In this document: in pieces, positions 25,197-33,487 of the stretch
Layout of the letters: each line of letters begins with the position of its first letter
Position numbering within the stretch: the first letter of the stretch is position 1
NCBI GenBank assembly: GCA_020847975.1
Contig: JADLBD010000042.1
Span: forward strand, 62,001 to 126,000
Direction: 5' to 3'
Length of the DNA: 64,000 nt
Origin: Bryobacterales bacterium
GTDB lineage: Bacteria; Acidobacteriota; Terriglobia; Bryobacterales; Bryobacteraceae
Program-made: the position numbers and the translations under genes
The notes under the pieces: model-generated
The model's input: only the letters and a program-made list of their open reading frames with translations
Database searches by the model: none
What the model was told of the DNA's origin: nothing

Positions 25197-27457
25197 TGGC
25201 CGATAATTTGATTCTTGACGACGCCTCGGTGCTCGACCTGGAGATTCCAGGTTGCGTTGGCACGTTTTCGGTGAGGCCTACCGACACGGGCGAATCTTCA
25301 ATTCCAGTCCGGTATATCCAGACCCACATGCGCTTCACGCTGGACAGCAGCCATCAGCAAAGGCTGTTCGAGAACCTGGTTCCCGTGCGGGAGATATTCG
25401 ACAATCGCAACCTCGGTTTCGACGAGATCATGCAGCGCGACATCGATGACAGTCGCGTTTCGACGTCGCTCATCCCCTACCTCTTGTCAGTTGGGAAAGG
25501 CGAGGCGGTGAAGTTCTTTCCACCCATCGTAACTGTCGTCATTCCGGTCGGCCCGGAAAAGCAGTTGCTCCCTCGGTATCCCGAGTTGCACGAGAGCGCG
25601 CAGCCTGAAGGCAAGTACGTGAAACGGCTCTACCGCAGCGGCGCGCCGGGCGACGAGGCGTTCGAGTTTGAGCTCATCGAGACTAACGGCCGGCTCAGGG
25701 AATTTGACAATGCGCGCCTTCGCGTCAATACGAGCAAATGCAAGCTGGTGATTGTGGACGGCCAGCACCGCGCCATGGCACTGCTGGCCCTCTATCGAAA
25801 CCTGAAGGGATGGCCCGACAAAACGGGAGCGTTTCGAGACTACTACCGGCGCTGGTCCGACATCCCCAAGGACAATCTGAAAGACATCACGCTTCCGATC
25901 GTCGTCTGCACGTTTCCGACGCTGGCTGCCGGCCAGGCTACGGCGAGCACCGTCATCCGGGCGTCGCGCGCCGTTTTCCTCGCCTTAAACAAGCACGCAA
26001 AACCTGTCTCCACGGCAAGGAATATTTTGCTCGACGATTTCGACATCATTGCGCATTTCGAAAGGGACGTGCTGGAGACAATCAAGCAAATCGACGGATC
26101 TACGGCCCAGTTCCCTCTGCGGCTGTTCAATTTCGAACTGGATGCGGACGAGAACCGGATCGCGGTTTCTTCAACGATCGCCTTCTCGGGCGTCATGCAC
26201 CTGTTTTCGATGCTGGAGCGTGTTCTCCTGGCCCCTGACGCGCCGACCGGAATTTACTACGCGTCCCGGAAGTACGGAAATGTGAAATATATTCGCGATA
26301 CATGCCTGCGGCGTCTCAACGGAGTGAACCTGCTGGGCGACGAGGTCGCAAGCAGCACGACGCGGTACGCGTTCACTCCTGATGCGCGGGATTTGCTGGT
26401 CGGATCGTTCCAGACCCGGTACGCGAAGCAAATCGTCAAGGGGTTTCAGACGTTCTGGCCTTTCCACTCGATGGCGGACGCGGCCATCAAACTGGAGGCT
26501 GAAGTACGGCTGAAGCATCACGATCTGCAAAACCACGCCAATCTGTTCGAAGGTCAGGGAATTCTCCGGGTCTTTACCTCTTACATCGACCTGCTGGCTG
26601 CGGAACTCGACGAGAAATACCCTCACAAGCAATATCCGCCCGAGTTGCGTGAACTGCTTGAACAATTCGAGGGAACGCGGCAGAGGCTGCGGGGATTTCA
26701 GGAGCAGTTTTCGCGCATGAGAGCGGTGCAATTACTGTCAGCCATCTCAGAGCCAAAAGTAGTGGACCCGATTGTAAAGGCCATGCACGAGCTGTACCGG
26801 ACCATGTTCACAACGTCGGCTTTCCAGACGGCGCTGTTCATCACCTTCTTCTCCGCCATTGAGGCAATTAACGCAGACCATCGCGTGACCGGCGATGAGG
26901 TGGAGGAGACCCTGTTCGCGGAGTATATCGCGTCGCTGAACGCTTATTTCAAACCCGAATCGGAGCAGGAGACGAAACGGCTGCTGTCCGTGTTTTCGGG
27001 AAAGGTCACGGGAACCTTCGGGTCGGCGAACATGAAGATATCCGACAACGCGTACACGCTGCGGCGGATCGTCATCCCCGGCGAACTCAAGCCGGATGAA
27101 TGGCCGAAATTCCGTTACATCCTGCTGGAGATGTGGAAGTCGACCAATCCGAACCTTCAGGCGCTCATTGACGATCATGTGAAACAGAGTCGCTCCGAGG
27201 TGCTGCGGAGCTTCAACGAGCGGGAAATCAAGGAGTATTGCGAAAAACACGGCATCGACGCTAGCCAGATCACCGAAAAGAAACTGAAGGGCATATACGC
27301 GTCATCCCTGAAGATGTTCATCGAGGCGCTTACCGAGCTTGTAGGGCCACTGGCCGAGGAAGAGAAAAAGCGGCTGGAGGGTGCTCTGTCGCAGCAACCC
27401 GATGTCACGCCGGAAGAGGCTGCGCCGGCAGATGACCTGACGGCCAACCCGGTTTAA
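25196..27457 (+). CDS. DGQHR-domain protein, DndB-like, unusually long
   Basis: 753 residues from ATG 25196 (overlapping the nuclease stop as TGATG). The hallmark LVIVDGQHRAMALL falls at about 184-197, with Asp188 starting the DGQHR box. N-terminal residues resemble DndB (a regulator or negative factor in Dnd systems), but DndB is usually about half this length. The extra C-terminal 400 residues are helical and end in a charged, Pro-rich tail. Role in this operon is probably control of modification or self-protection. It is followed by 12 bases and then the methyltransferase. Confidence 0.75.
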   Translation: MADNLILDDASVLDLEIPGCVGTFSVRPTDTGESSIPVRYIQTHMRFTLDSSHQQRLFENLVPVREIFDNRNLGFDEIMQRDIDDSRVSTSLIPYLLSVGKGEAVKFFPPIVTVVIPVGPEKQLLPRYPELHESAQPEGKYVKRLYRSGAPGDEAFEFELIETNGRLREFDNARLRVNTSKCKLVIVDGQHRAMALLALYRNLKGWPDKTGAFRDYYRRWSDIPKDNLKDITLPIVVCTFPTLAAGQATASTVIRASRAVFLALNKHAKPVSTARNILLDDFDIIAHFERDVLETIKQIDGSTAQFPLRLFNFELDADENRIAVSSTIAFSGVMHLFSMLERVLLAPDAPTGIYYASRKYGNVKYIRDTCLRRLNGVNLLGDEVASSTTRYAFTPDARDLLVGSFQTRYAKQIVKGFQTFWPFHSMADAAIKLEAEVRLKHHDLQNHANLFEGQGILRVFTSYIDLLAAELDEKYPHKQYPPELRELLEQFEGTRQRLRGFQEQFSRMRAVQLLSAISEPKVVDPIVKAMHELYRTMFTTSAFQTALFITFFSAIEAINADHRVTGDEVEETLFAEYIASLNAYFKPESEQETKRLLSVFSGKVTGTFGSANMKISDNAYTLRRIVIPGELKPDEWPKFRYILLEMWKSTNPNLQALIDDHVKQSRSEVLRSFNEREIKEYCEKHGIDASQITEKKLKGIYASSLKMFIEALTELVGPLAEEEKKRLEGALSQQPDVTPEEAAPADDLTANPV

Positions 27458-27469
27458 GAGGGGGGCCGT

Positions 27470-28921
27470 ATGGCAAGTGCAGACGTTATCCCGCGCCACC
27501 GGACGGCCATTCGACGCTTTCAGTATTCGAAGCCGATTTCGCTTGCCGTTTCGCACCGCCTGATCCGCGAGGATTGCACCGTTTTGGATTATGGTTGCGG
27601 TCGCGGTGAAGATGTCAGCCTGCTTCAGAAAAACGGGATGAAAGCGGAAGGGTGGGACCCACATTTTCGGCCCAACGTGCCGCTGAGGCCCGCCGACGTG
27701 GTCAATCTCGGCTACGTCCTGAACGTCATCGAAAACCCGTCCGAGCGCATGGAGACGTTGCGCAAGGCTTATGCGCTGGCGTTGCGGGCACTCGTCGTCG
27801 CCGTGCGTGTCGATCAGTCGCTCGACAAGGGCATCCCGTTCCAGGATGGGCTTATCACGAGCCGGGGAGCTTTCCAGAAAATCTACTCGCAATCGGAGTT
27901 CAGGCATTTCGTGGGCGAGACGCTGGGCGTTCGCCCACATGTGGCGGGCCTCGGCGTCACCTACGCCTTCAAGGAAAAGGCGGAGGAAGAACGATACGTC
28001 GCGGACACCGCATTTCGCCGCACGGTGAACTATCAAAAAGACGCGGTGGAGGAATTCGCGGCGGACACGCTGGGCGCGGCCCTCATCGCGCACGTTCGGG
28101 AAATGGGCCGCCTCCCGCTCGACGAGGAATTTGACGGTTTTGCGGCGCTCGAAGAGAATTTCGGCTCTCGCGCGCGCATCGCGCGCCTGGTCTGGAAAAC
28201 CGTGCATCCCGAGACGCTGGACGAGGTGCAGCGGCAACGGCGAGACGAGCTTCTCGTGGCGCTCGCCATGATCCGGCTGCAAGGAGCGAAGGCCATGCTG
28301 TTCAAGATGCTGCCGTTGGACGTACAGGCCGATATCAAGTCGCTTTGGACCAGTTATCAGCAGTCGTTGAAGGAATCCGATGGCTTCCTGTTCGGTATGG
28401 GTAATCCGGCGCTGGTCAAGGCGGCCATCGACGGCGTGAGCTTCGGAAAGAAATTGCCAGAGGATTTCTATTTCCATCTGTCGCAGGAGCCCTTGCTTCC
28501 GCCCCTCCTGCGCCTCGTCGTCTTCGCCGCGCGCCAGATCGTGGGCGACATCGAATGCGACCTCATCAAGGTTTCGAACGACGGGCGTAAAGTCTCGTTC
28601 TTGCGCTACCCGGACTTCGACCGTGTGCCTCACCCCGAGTTGAAGTACAGCGTGAAAGTTTATCTTCCGAAGGCAGCGCACAGTTTCCGGGATTACGGTG
28701 ACTCGACCAATCCGCCGCTGCTGCACCGCAAGGAAGCTTTTCTCGACGAGCTGCACCCAGATTACCAGCGCTGCACCGAACTCACGGCCTGCGAAGAGGC
28801 TCTGGGCCTCCTGTCTCGCACGGACATCGGTTTCCGCAACGGTTGGCAGGCGGCGCTCAGAGAGAAAGACATCGCAGAAAGCGGATACGAATTGATCGCA
28901 GTGGAACGCGACTCAGACTAA
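27470..28921 (+). CDS. DNA phosphorothioation-associated putative methyltransferase
   Basis: 483 residues. The N-terminus HRTAIRRFQYSKPISLAV, then VLDYGCGRGED (SAM motif I at about 39-48), then GWDPHFRP and VVNLGYVLNVIENPSERME match, from memory, the family labelled DNA phosphorothioation-associated putative methyltransferase. The distal half is helical and without a clear catalytic motif. The family is repeatedly found in Dnd/Ssp loci, but its substrate has not been established to my knowledge. It is the last gene of the island; a 380-base stretch without a clear gene follows. Confidence 0.82.
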   Translation: MASADVIPRHRTAIRRFQYSKPISLAVSHRLIREDCTVLDYGCGRGEDVSLLQKNGMKAEGWDPHFRPNVPLRPADVVNLGYVLNVIENPSERMETLRKAYALALRALVVAVRVDQSLDKGIPFQDGLITSRGAFQKIYSQSEFRHFVGETLGVRPHVAGLGVTYAFKEKAEEERYVADTAFRRTVNYQKDAVEEFAADTLGAALIAHVREMGRLPLDEEFDGFAALEENFGSRARIARLVWKTVHPETLDEVQRQRRDELLVALAMIRLQGAKAMLFKMLPLDVQADIKSLWTSYQQSLKESDGFLFGMGNPALVKAAIDGVSFGKKLPEDFYFHLSQEPLLPPLLRLVVFAARQIVGDIECDLIKVSNDGRKVSFLRYPDFDRVPHPELKYSVKVYLPKAAHSFRDYGDSTNPPLLHRKEAFLDELHPDYQRCTELTACEEALGLLSRTDIGFRNGWQAALREKDIAESGYELIAVERDSD

Positions 28922-29301
28922 CTGTGCGCATTGACCCTAATCCACGCGATTGAAAGGAGTTCTGGCCCGCAAGTGGTTGTTCACGCTCGGCGGGCTCTTG
29001 AAGGCAGCAAACATGGATACCGGAGGTCTGTGTGCGTAGCGCATCCGCTCGTATCAAATAAGCCAGCGATCACCCTCTAAAGTTCAGCACGGCCAGCGTA
29101 TATAAACAAGTAGGGGCAGTTAACAGCTCCCCAAGTTTCACCAGACGGCGGGACGACCGCAGGGCGGAGATCGTTGTGGGTGCCGGAGCGCCTGCCAGCA
29201 GGCGGCCGGCCGATGCGCCACGACCATCGGTCCCGCCGGATCAATGGAATCCGTCACCCACGTTAATCTGTGTCTTCCGGCTTCCCGCGACGGAGAATCG
29301 C
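28922..29301 (+). other. Intergenic region between the island and the recombinase cassette
   Basis: No gene is recognisable on either strand. An A/T-richer spot (TATATAAACAAG near 29099-29110) could hold a promoter for the cassette that follows, and GC-rich inverted stretches flank it, but neither is strong enough to call as a defined site. Confidence 0.4.
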
Positions 29302-29475
29302 GTGGAAAACCGACAAGACCCACCCCCTGACGTAATCGACGAAGTCGCCTCCATTCTTGCGGCGGGCTACCTCCGGATGCGCAACGCCCGAACTCTTCGG
29401 GAATCGGGCAACGGAAATCCTGTAGAAGACCTTGATAGTGCGCCGAACCCGAGCCTTCATAGGGCTGGTAGTTAA
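29302..29475 (+). CDS. Small protein heading the serine recombinase cassette
   Basis: 57 residues from a GTG preceded by GGAG eight bases upstream (the ATG-less frame would otherwise be ignored). It contains PPPDVIDEVASILAAGYLRM, then a basic segment and a Ser/Pro-rich end. Short proteins of this look, with a V..ASILAAGYLR-type helix, are often found directly upstream of DUF2924-recombinase pairs. It lies 23 bases before the DUF2924 gene. Function unknown. Confidence 0.5.
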   Translation: MENRQDPPPDVIDEVASILAAGYLRMRNARTLRESGNGNPVEDLDSAPNPSLHRAGS

Positions 29476-29498
29476 CGCAACCCGAGAAGGAGAAACGA

Positions 29499-30014
29499 TT
29501 GAGTCGCACACTGAAGGCGGAAATCGAAGGCCTGCGCCGGATGACGGTAGGCCAGCTCCGGGCGAAACACCTGGAGTTGTTCGGCGAGGAGTGCCGGTCC
29601 AACCACAAGGATTTTCTTTTCAAACGGATCACCTGGCGGATGCAGGCGGTCGCAGAGGGCGGCTTGAGTGAGCGCGCCCGGCAGCGGGCCATGGAACTGG
29701 CCAATGACGCTAATCTCCGAATTCGCGCGCCAAAGGACGCTTTCGCAGATACTCCCGCTGCCGATCCGGCCTGCGCCGTCGGGGCGAGGGTCGAAGGGGG
29801 CGGGGGCGATGCCCGCTTGCCCATGCCCGGCCAGATGCTCACGCGGATGTACAAGGACCGCATCATCAGTGTCCAGGTCCGGGAAAACGGATTCGAGTTC
29901 GACGGCAAGATCTACAAATCGCTGAGTTCCGTGGCGCGGGCGGTCACGGGCACCCGATGGAATGGCTTTCTCTTTTTCGGCATCGCGGGCGGAAAGGATG
30001 CCGCCAGTGCGTAA
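29499..30014 (+). CDS. DUF2924 domain protein
   Basis: 171 residues from a TTG with GAGAAGGAG close upstream. The conserved parts are LRRMTVGQLRAKHLELFGEE and RLPMPGQMLTRMYKDR, then FDGKIYKSLSSVARAVTGTRWNGFLFFG, which is the DUF2924 pattern. Its function is unknown, but it is regularly linked to phage- or element-borne serine recombinases, as here. The next gene's earliest possible start overlaps its end. Confidence 0.8.
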   Translation: MSRTLKAEIEGLRRMTVGQLRAKHLELFGEECRSNHKDFLFKRITWRMQAVAEGGLSERARQRAMELANDANLRIRAPKDAFADTPAADPACAVGARVEGGGGDARLPMPGQMLTRMYKDRIISVQVRENGFEFDGKIYKSLSSVARAVTGTRWNGFLFFGIAGGKDAASA

Positions 30015-30036
30015 CGGTCGCCGGACACTCACACCC

Positions 30037-31611
30037 ATGGAGGCACCGGTTGCGCCCGCGTCCTCCAAGGTCACTCATTGCGCGATCTACACGCGCAAGT
30101 CAACGGACGAAGGCCTGGAGCAGGATTTCAATTCCTTGGACGCACAGCGCGAATCCGCCGAGGCGTACATCCTGAGCCAGCGTGGGCAGGGGATGATCGC
30201 AATGCCGGATCGCTATGATGACGGCGGCTTCAGCGGCGGCAACCTGGAACGTCCCGCACTGAAACGCCTGCTGGGTGATATCGAGGCCGGGAAGGTCCAG
30301 TGCGTTGTCGTATATAAGGTGGATCGACTGAGCCGGTCCTTGATGGATTTCGCGCGCATCATTGAGACCTTCGAGAAGCACAACGTCAGTTTCGTTTCGG
30401 TTACACAACAGTTCAACACCACGAACTCGCTCGGGCGGCTGACGCTGAATATCCTCCTGTCCTTCGCGCAGTTCGAACGGGAGATCATCGCCGAGCGTAC
30501 ACGCGACAAGATGTCGGCGGCACGTCGGAAAGGCAAATGGATCGGCGGCCATCCAATGTTGGGGTACGACATCGATCCGCGCGGCGGGCGCCTCATCGTA
30601 AATCCGGACGAGGCTCAGCAGGTTCGTGCGATTTTTGATCTCTACCTCGACTATCGTGCGATGCTTCCGGTGGTTCAGGAAATCGATCGCCGCGGATGGC
30701 GCACCAAGCAATGGGTCACGAAGCGTGGTGATGCACGTGGCGGCAACCGGTTCACCAAAGGCAGGCTCTTCAAACTACTGACGAACTCGATTTATACGGG
30801 CAAGGTCCTGTTTCAAGGCCAGACGTATGAGGGCGAGCACGATGGCATCGTCCCACTGGAGACTTGGGAACAGACGCAGCAGATCCTGCAGCGAAACGGC
30901 CGCAATGGGGGTGCCGACGTCCGGAACAATTACGGCGCGATCCTCAAGGGGCTCATGCAGTGCGGCACATGCAACGCGGGCATGATTCACACCTACTCAT
31001 CGAAAGGGACCCGGCGATACCGGTATTACGTCTGCGTTCGTGCACAGCAGAACGGATGGGCCAACTGCGGTACGAAATCCATTTCCGCTCCGGCAATCGA
31101 GTCGGCTGTGGTGCAGCAACTTCGCGCGATCGGCTCTGACTCGAGGATTGCCGCGCGTGCACTGCAGAAAGTGGAACAACAGCGGCTCGCCGGGATCTGT
31201 GAGTTGAATTCAGAGCGGCAGGCGGCGTTGAATGAACTTGGATTGCTGACCGCTGAACTAAACCGATTGGCACCCCTATCGGCCGACGCCGGCCAAGCCG
31301 TTTTGGATCGCATGGCTGATCTCCAGGAGCGCATTGGCCGAATACAACACCGGTTGGCTGAGATCAGACAGGAACTGAACGGGCTCGAAGAGGGTCGAGT
31401 GGACGAACAGGACTTCCGCGCCGCGCTCGCCCAATTCGGGCCCGTTTGGGAATACCTGAACACGCGAGAACAGGCGCGCATCATCCGCGCGCTGGTCGAG
31501 CGCGTAACTTATGACGGCCAAACAAGGAAGGTCACAGTGGCCTTCCGTACGGCTGGCATACGGGAAATGTGCCGAGGTCCGGTTCCGCAAACGACGATCG
31601 AATCACTATGA
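30037..31611 (+). CDS. Large serine recombinase (integrase/excisionase type)
   Basis: 524 residues from ATG 30037 (an upstream ATG at 29998 would overlap the DUF2924 gene and is less likely). The catalytic domain has CAIYTRKSTDEGLEQDFNSL with Ser22 and the VVYKVDRLSRSLMDFARI block. The recombinase domain (KGKWIGGHPMLGYDID to NSIYTGKVLFQGQTYEG) is complete. A zinc ribbon follows: MQCGTCNAGMIHTYSS with RYYVCVRAQQNGWANCGT. A coiled coil and charged C-terminus (about 385-470) complete the large serine integrase layout. It probably integrates the element to its right. The active-site residues are all present. Confidence 0.9.
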   Translation: MEAPVAPASSKVTHCAIYTRKSTDEGLEQDFNSLDAQRESAEAYILSQRGQGMIAMPDRYDDGGFSGGNLERPALKRLLGDIEAGKVQCVVVYKVDRLSRSLMDFARIIETFEKHNVSFVSVTQQFNTTNSLGRLTLNILLSFAQFEREIIAERTRDKMSAARRKGKWIGGHPMLGYDIDPRGGRLIVNPDEAQQVRAIFDLYLDYRAMLPVVQEIDRRGWRTKQWVTKRGDARGGNRFTKGRLFKLLTNSIYTGKVLFQGQTYEGEHDGIVPLETWEQTQQILQRNGRNGGADVRNNYGAILKGLMQCGTCNAGMIHTYSSKGTRRYRYYVCVRAQQNGWANCGTKSISAPAIESAVVQQLRAIGSDSRIAARALQKVEQQRLAGICELNSERQAALNELGLLTAELNRLAPLSADAGQAVLDRMADLQERIGRIQHRLAEIRQELNGLEEGRVDEQDFRAALAQFGPVWEYLNTREQARIIRALVERVTYDGQTRKVTVAFRTAGIREMCRGPVPQTTIESL

Positions 31612-32018
31612 ATTCTCCAGACATCGAGATCGAATTCGAGATAGAGTTGCCCAAGCGACGGTTCGACGAACTGCCCGCGAGGCCGGTGGGTTCCATACCG
31701 CGGCTGTCCCGCTTGATGGCTCTGGCCATCAAGTGCGACGGGGAGGTGGCGCGTGGCGAAGCAAGCGACTTTGCCGGCTTGGCGAGAGCCGGCCACGTGA
31801 CGCGGGCACGCATGTCCCAGATCATGAATCTGGTCAACCTCGCGCCGGATATTCAGGAGGAGATTCTGTTCCTCCCCAGGACACTGGAGGGAAGGGCGCC
31901 GGTCACAGAAGCTGCGGTTCGAAAGATCGCCTGCGAACCCTTGTGGAAGCGCCAGCGTGCCCGGTGGCGCGATTTGCTGGAAGATCGCAGGGCACGGCAA
32001 GCCGCTGATTTGATTTGA
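31608..32018 (+). CDS. Small helix-turn-helix-like protein of the recombinase cassette
   Basis: 136 residues; the ATG overlaps the recombinase stop as ATGA. The part LARAGHVTRARMSQIMNLVNLAPDIQEEILFLP resembles the KorB/ParB helix-turn-helix, including the post-HTH LAP segment. An acidic N-terminus precedes it. Small HTH proteins of this kind commonly follow the recombinase in these cassettes and may act as recombination-direction factors or repressors. Role inferred by context. Confidence 0.6.
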   Translation: MNSPDIEIEFEIELPKRRFDELPARPVGSIPRLSRLMALAIKCDGEVARGEASDFAGLARAGHVTRARMSQIMNLVNLAPDIQEEILFLPRTLEGRAPVTEAAVRKIACEPLWKRQRARWRDLLEDRRARQAADLI

Positions 32019-32302
32019 CTTGGATTGCAACAGGATTTCCACATGTTTCCACAGCGGAATCTGTCAAGAGAGAAGATTTGTTTCGCTTTCAACAAGATCA
32101 GATGTGGATATGTTCGCTGTTTATTCGCCATCTGCTAGAATGCTATTTCGCGTTGCGTCGCAAGTCCCCTTGGGCGCCGTACTCAGGATTTTGGCCTGCG
32201 GCACGAGTGCAGATTGGAAGTACCGGCTGCCGCCACTCCGGTGGCTGCCATTCTCGGCTCCGGAGCGGGTGGCAGTCGGGCGTCAAGGACGACACGACAA
32301 AC

Positions 32303-33487
32303 ATGCCTCAATGCCACCTTCGCCGCTTTTCCAATGCTGAGTTTCTGAAATCAATCAGCTCGGCAAATCTTATCGCCCTTCTACAACCACATCGGGAGTG
32401 CCTCGCTGCCCGCGGCTTTCAAATCCAACATGAAAGCGGGCACGAATTGGACTACGATGCGCTTGTTGAAATTCTCGTTAGCCCGGACGCCGCTGTGCCG
32501 CGTGAGTTGATGGACTGCCTCTACTATGTCCATGAAATGAGCAGCCCGGAAACCATGATTGCGCTGCTTGACGAGATGCCGCCGGGATTAGTGAGCTTTC
32601 CGCCTGGAGCCGATCCGACTCCGGCTGATGTCGCGGCCCAGCTTTGGATCAAGGATCGTGCGCTGCTGGAATGCAAACATTCTGAACAGTTCCTGGTCCG
32701 GCCCAAGTCCTTCATTTCCTATCGCGGGGCGCGCGGCTCGGTGGAAACATCGCCGTTCATCACGCCCCAGGCGATCTCCCGCATTGAGCGCAGGATCGAC
32801 GATTGGAATGAGGCCCACAAGCGGGGCCGTGGTTGCCGGGTCTTCGTTCATCGCCGCGACAGCGAGGTTTGGTGCCTGGTACGCCGGCCAGATCCTCTGC
32901 GGCGCGAAGGCGCTCTGGAGAACGGCAGATCTTCCGGCGTCTACTACCACCCGGAGAAGTTCGACAGCGTGATCTACAATCCGGCAATTGACGGCCTTCA
33001 GGTGAGTTCGGGGCCCAAGGGCCAGCACCAGCTCTATCGGGAAGTGTTTGGCGAGCACCTGTTTGGTGACACGGGCTACTTCGCGGTTGGTGGATGCTAC
33101 ACGCTCGATCCAATCCGCGAGCGCGGCGAGGCTGTGCTCGACTCCTCAGCAGTGCCGGGCATCCAGTGGATTCGGCTTACTCAGGCGGAAGTTTTTCAGG
33201 GCAATGGGCTCACGACAAGATATAGCCACACAGATCTGTTTGCGGCTCTTGGTGATCAAATGGCCACGATTCTGGCGAGCGGTTTCTTCACGAAAGCGAC
33301 GTTTGCTGTGAAATTCGTGGACTGCAAGACACCACGCTCGATTTCCGTCTGGCAGTCGAGCAGGGCATCGTATACGCGGGACGACGACCGCCTGCTGGTC
33401 GAGTCGTGGATGCAGGTGCAGGGGATCCTGATGAAACCGGCAGAGGTTGGGGATGAAGAGGCTGAAGCGGCTCTGGCGGGCATTTGA
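32303..33487 (+). CDS. Unknown protein at the start of the right-hand prophage
   Basis: 394 residues from ATG 32303 (a longer reading to 32015 would read through a region that looks regulatory). No known motif. Residues 40-200 include a helical segment and scattered His/Cys; the rest is alpha/beta with many tyrosines. It overlaps the next gene's start by 35 bases, so the pair is co-transcribed. It may be an early regulator or part of a two-gene accessory module with the following protein, which also is unknown. Confidence 0.6.
   Translation: MPQCHLRRFSNAEFLKSISSANLIALLQPHRECLAARGFQIQHESGHELDYDALVEILVSPDAAVPRELMDCLYYVHEMSSPETMIALLDEMPPGLVSFPPGADPTPADVAAQLWIKDRALLECKHSEQFLVRPKSFISYRGARGSVETSPFITPQAISRIERRIDDWNEAHKRGRGCRVFVHRRDSEVWCLVRRPDPLRREGALENGRSSGVYYHPEKFDSVIYNPAIDGLQVSSGPKGQHQLYREVFGEHLFGDTGYFAVGGCYTLDPIRERGEAVLDSSAVPGIQWIRLTQAEVFQGNGLTTRYSHTDLFAALGDQMATILASGFFTKATFAVKFVDCKTPRSISVWQSSRASYTRDDDRLLVESWMQVQGILMKPAEVGDEEAEAALAGI

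Noticed and set aside
29113-29132. GGGG...CCCC palindrome as an operator
   Set aside because: Only the outer four bases match well, and it is not repeated.
32020-32302. Longer version of the 32303 gene starting at 32015
   Set aside because: The added 96 codons include Cys/Trp-rich, non-protein-like sequence and lack a ribosome-binding site; the ATG at 32303 is a better start.
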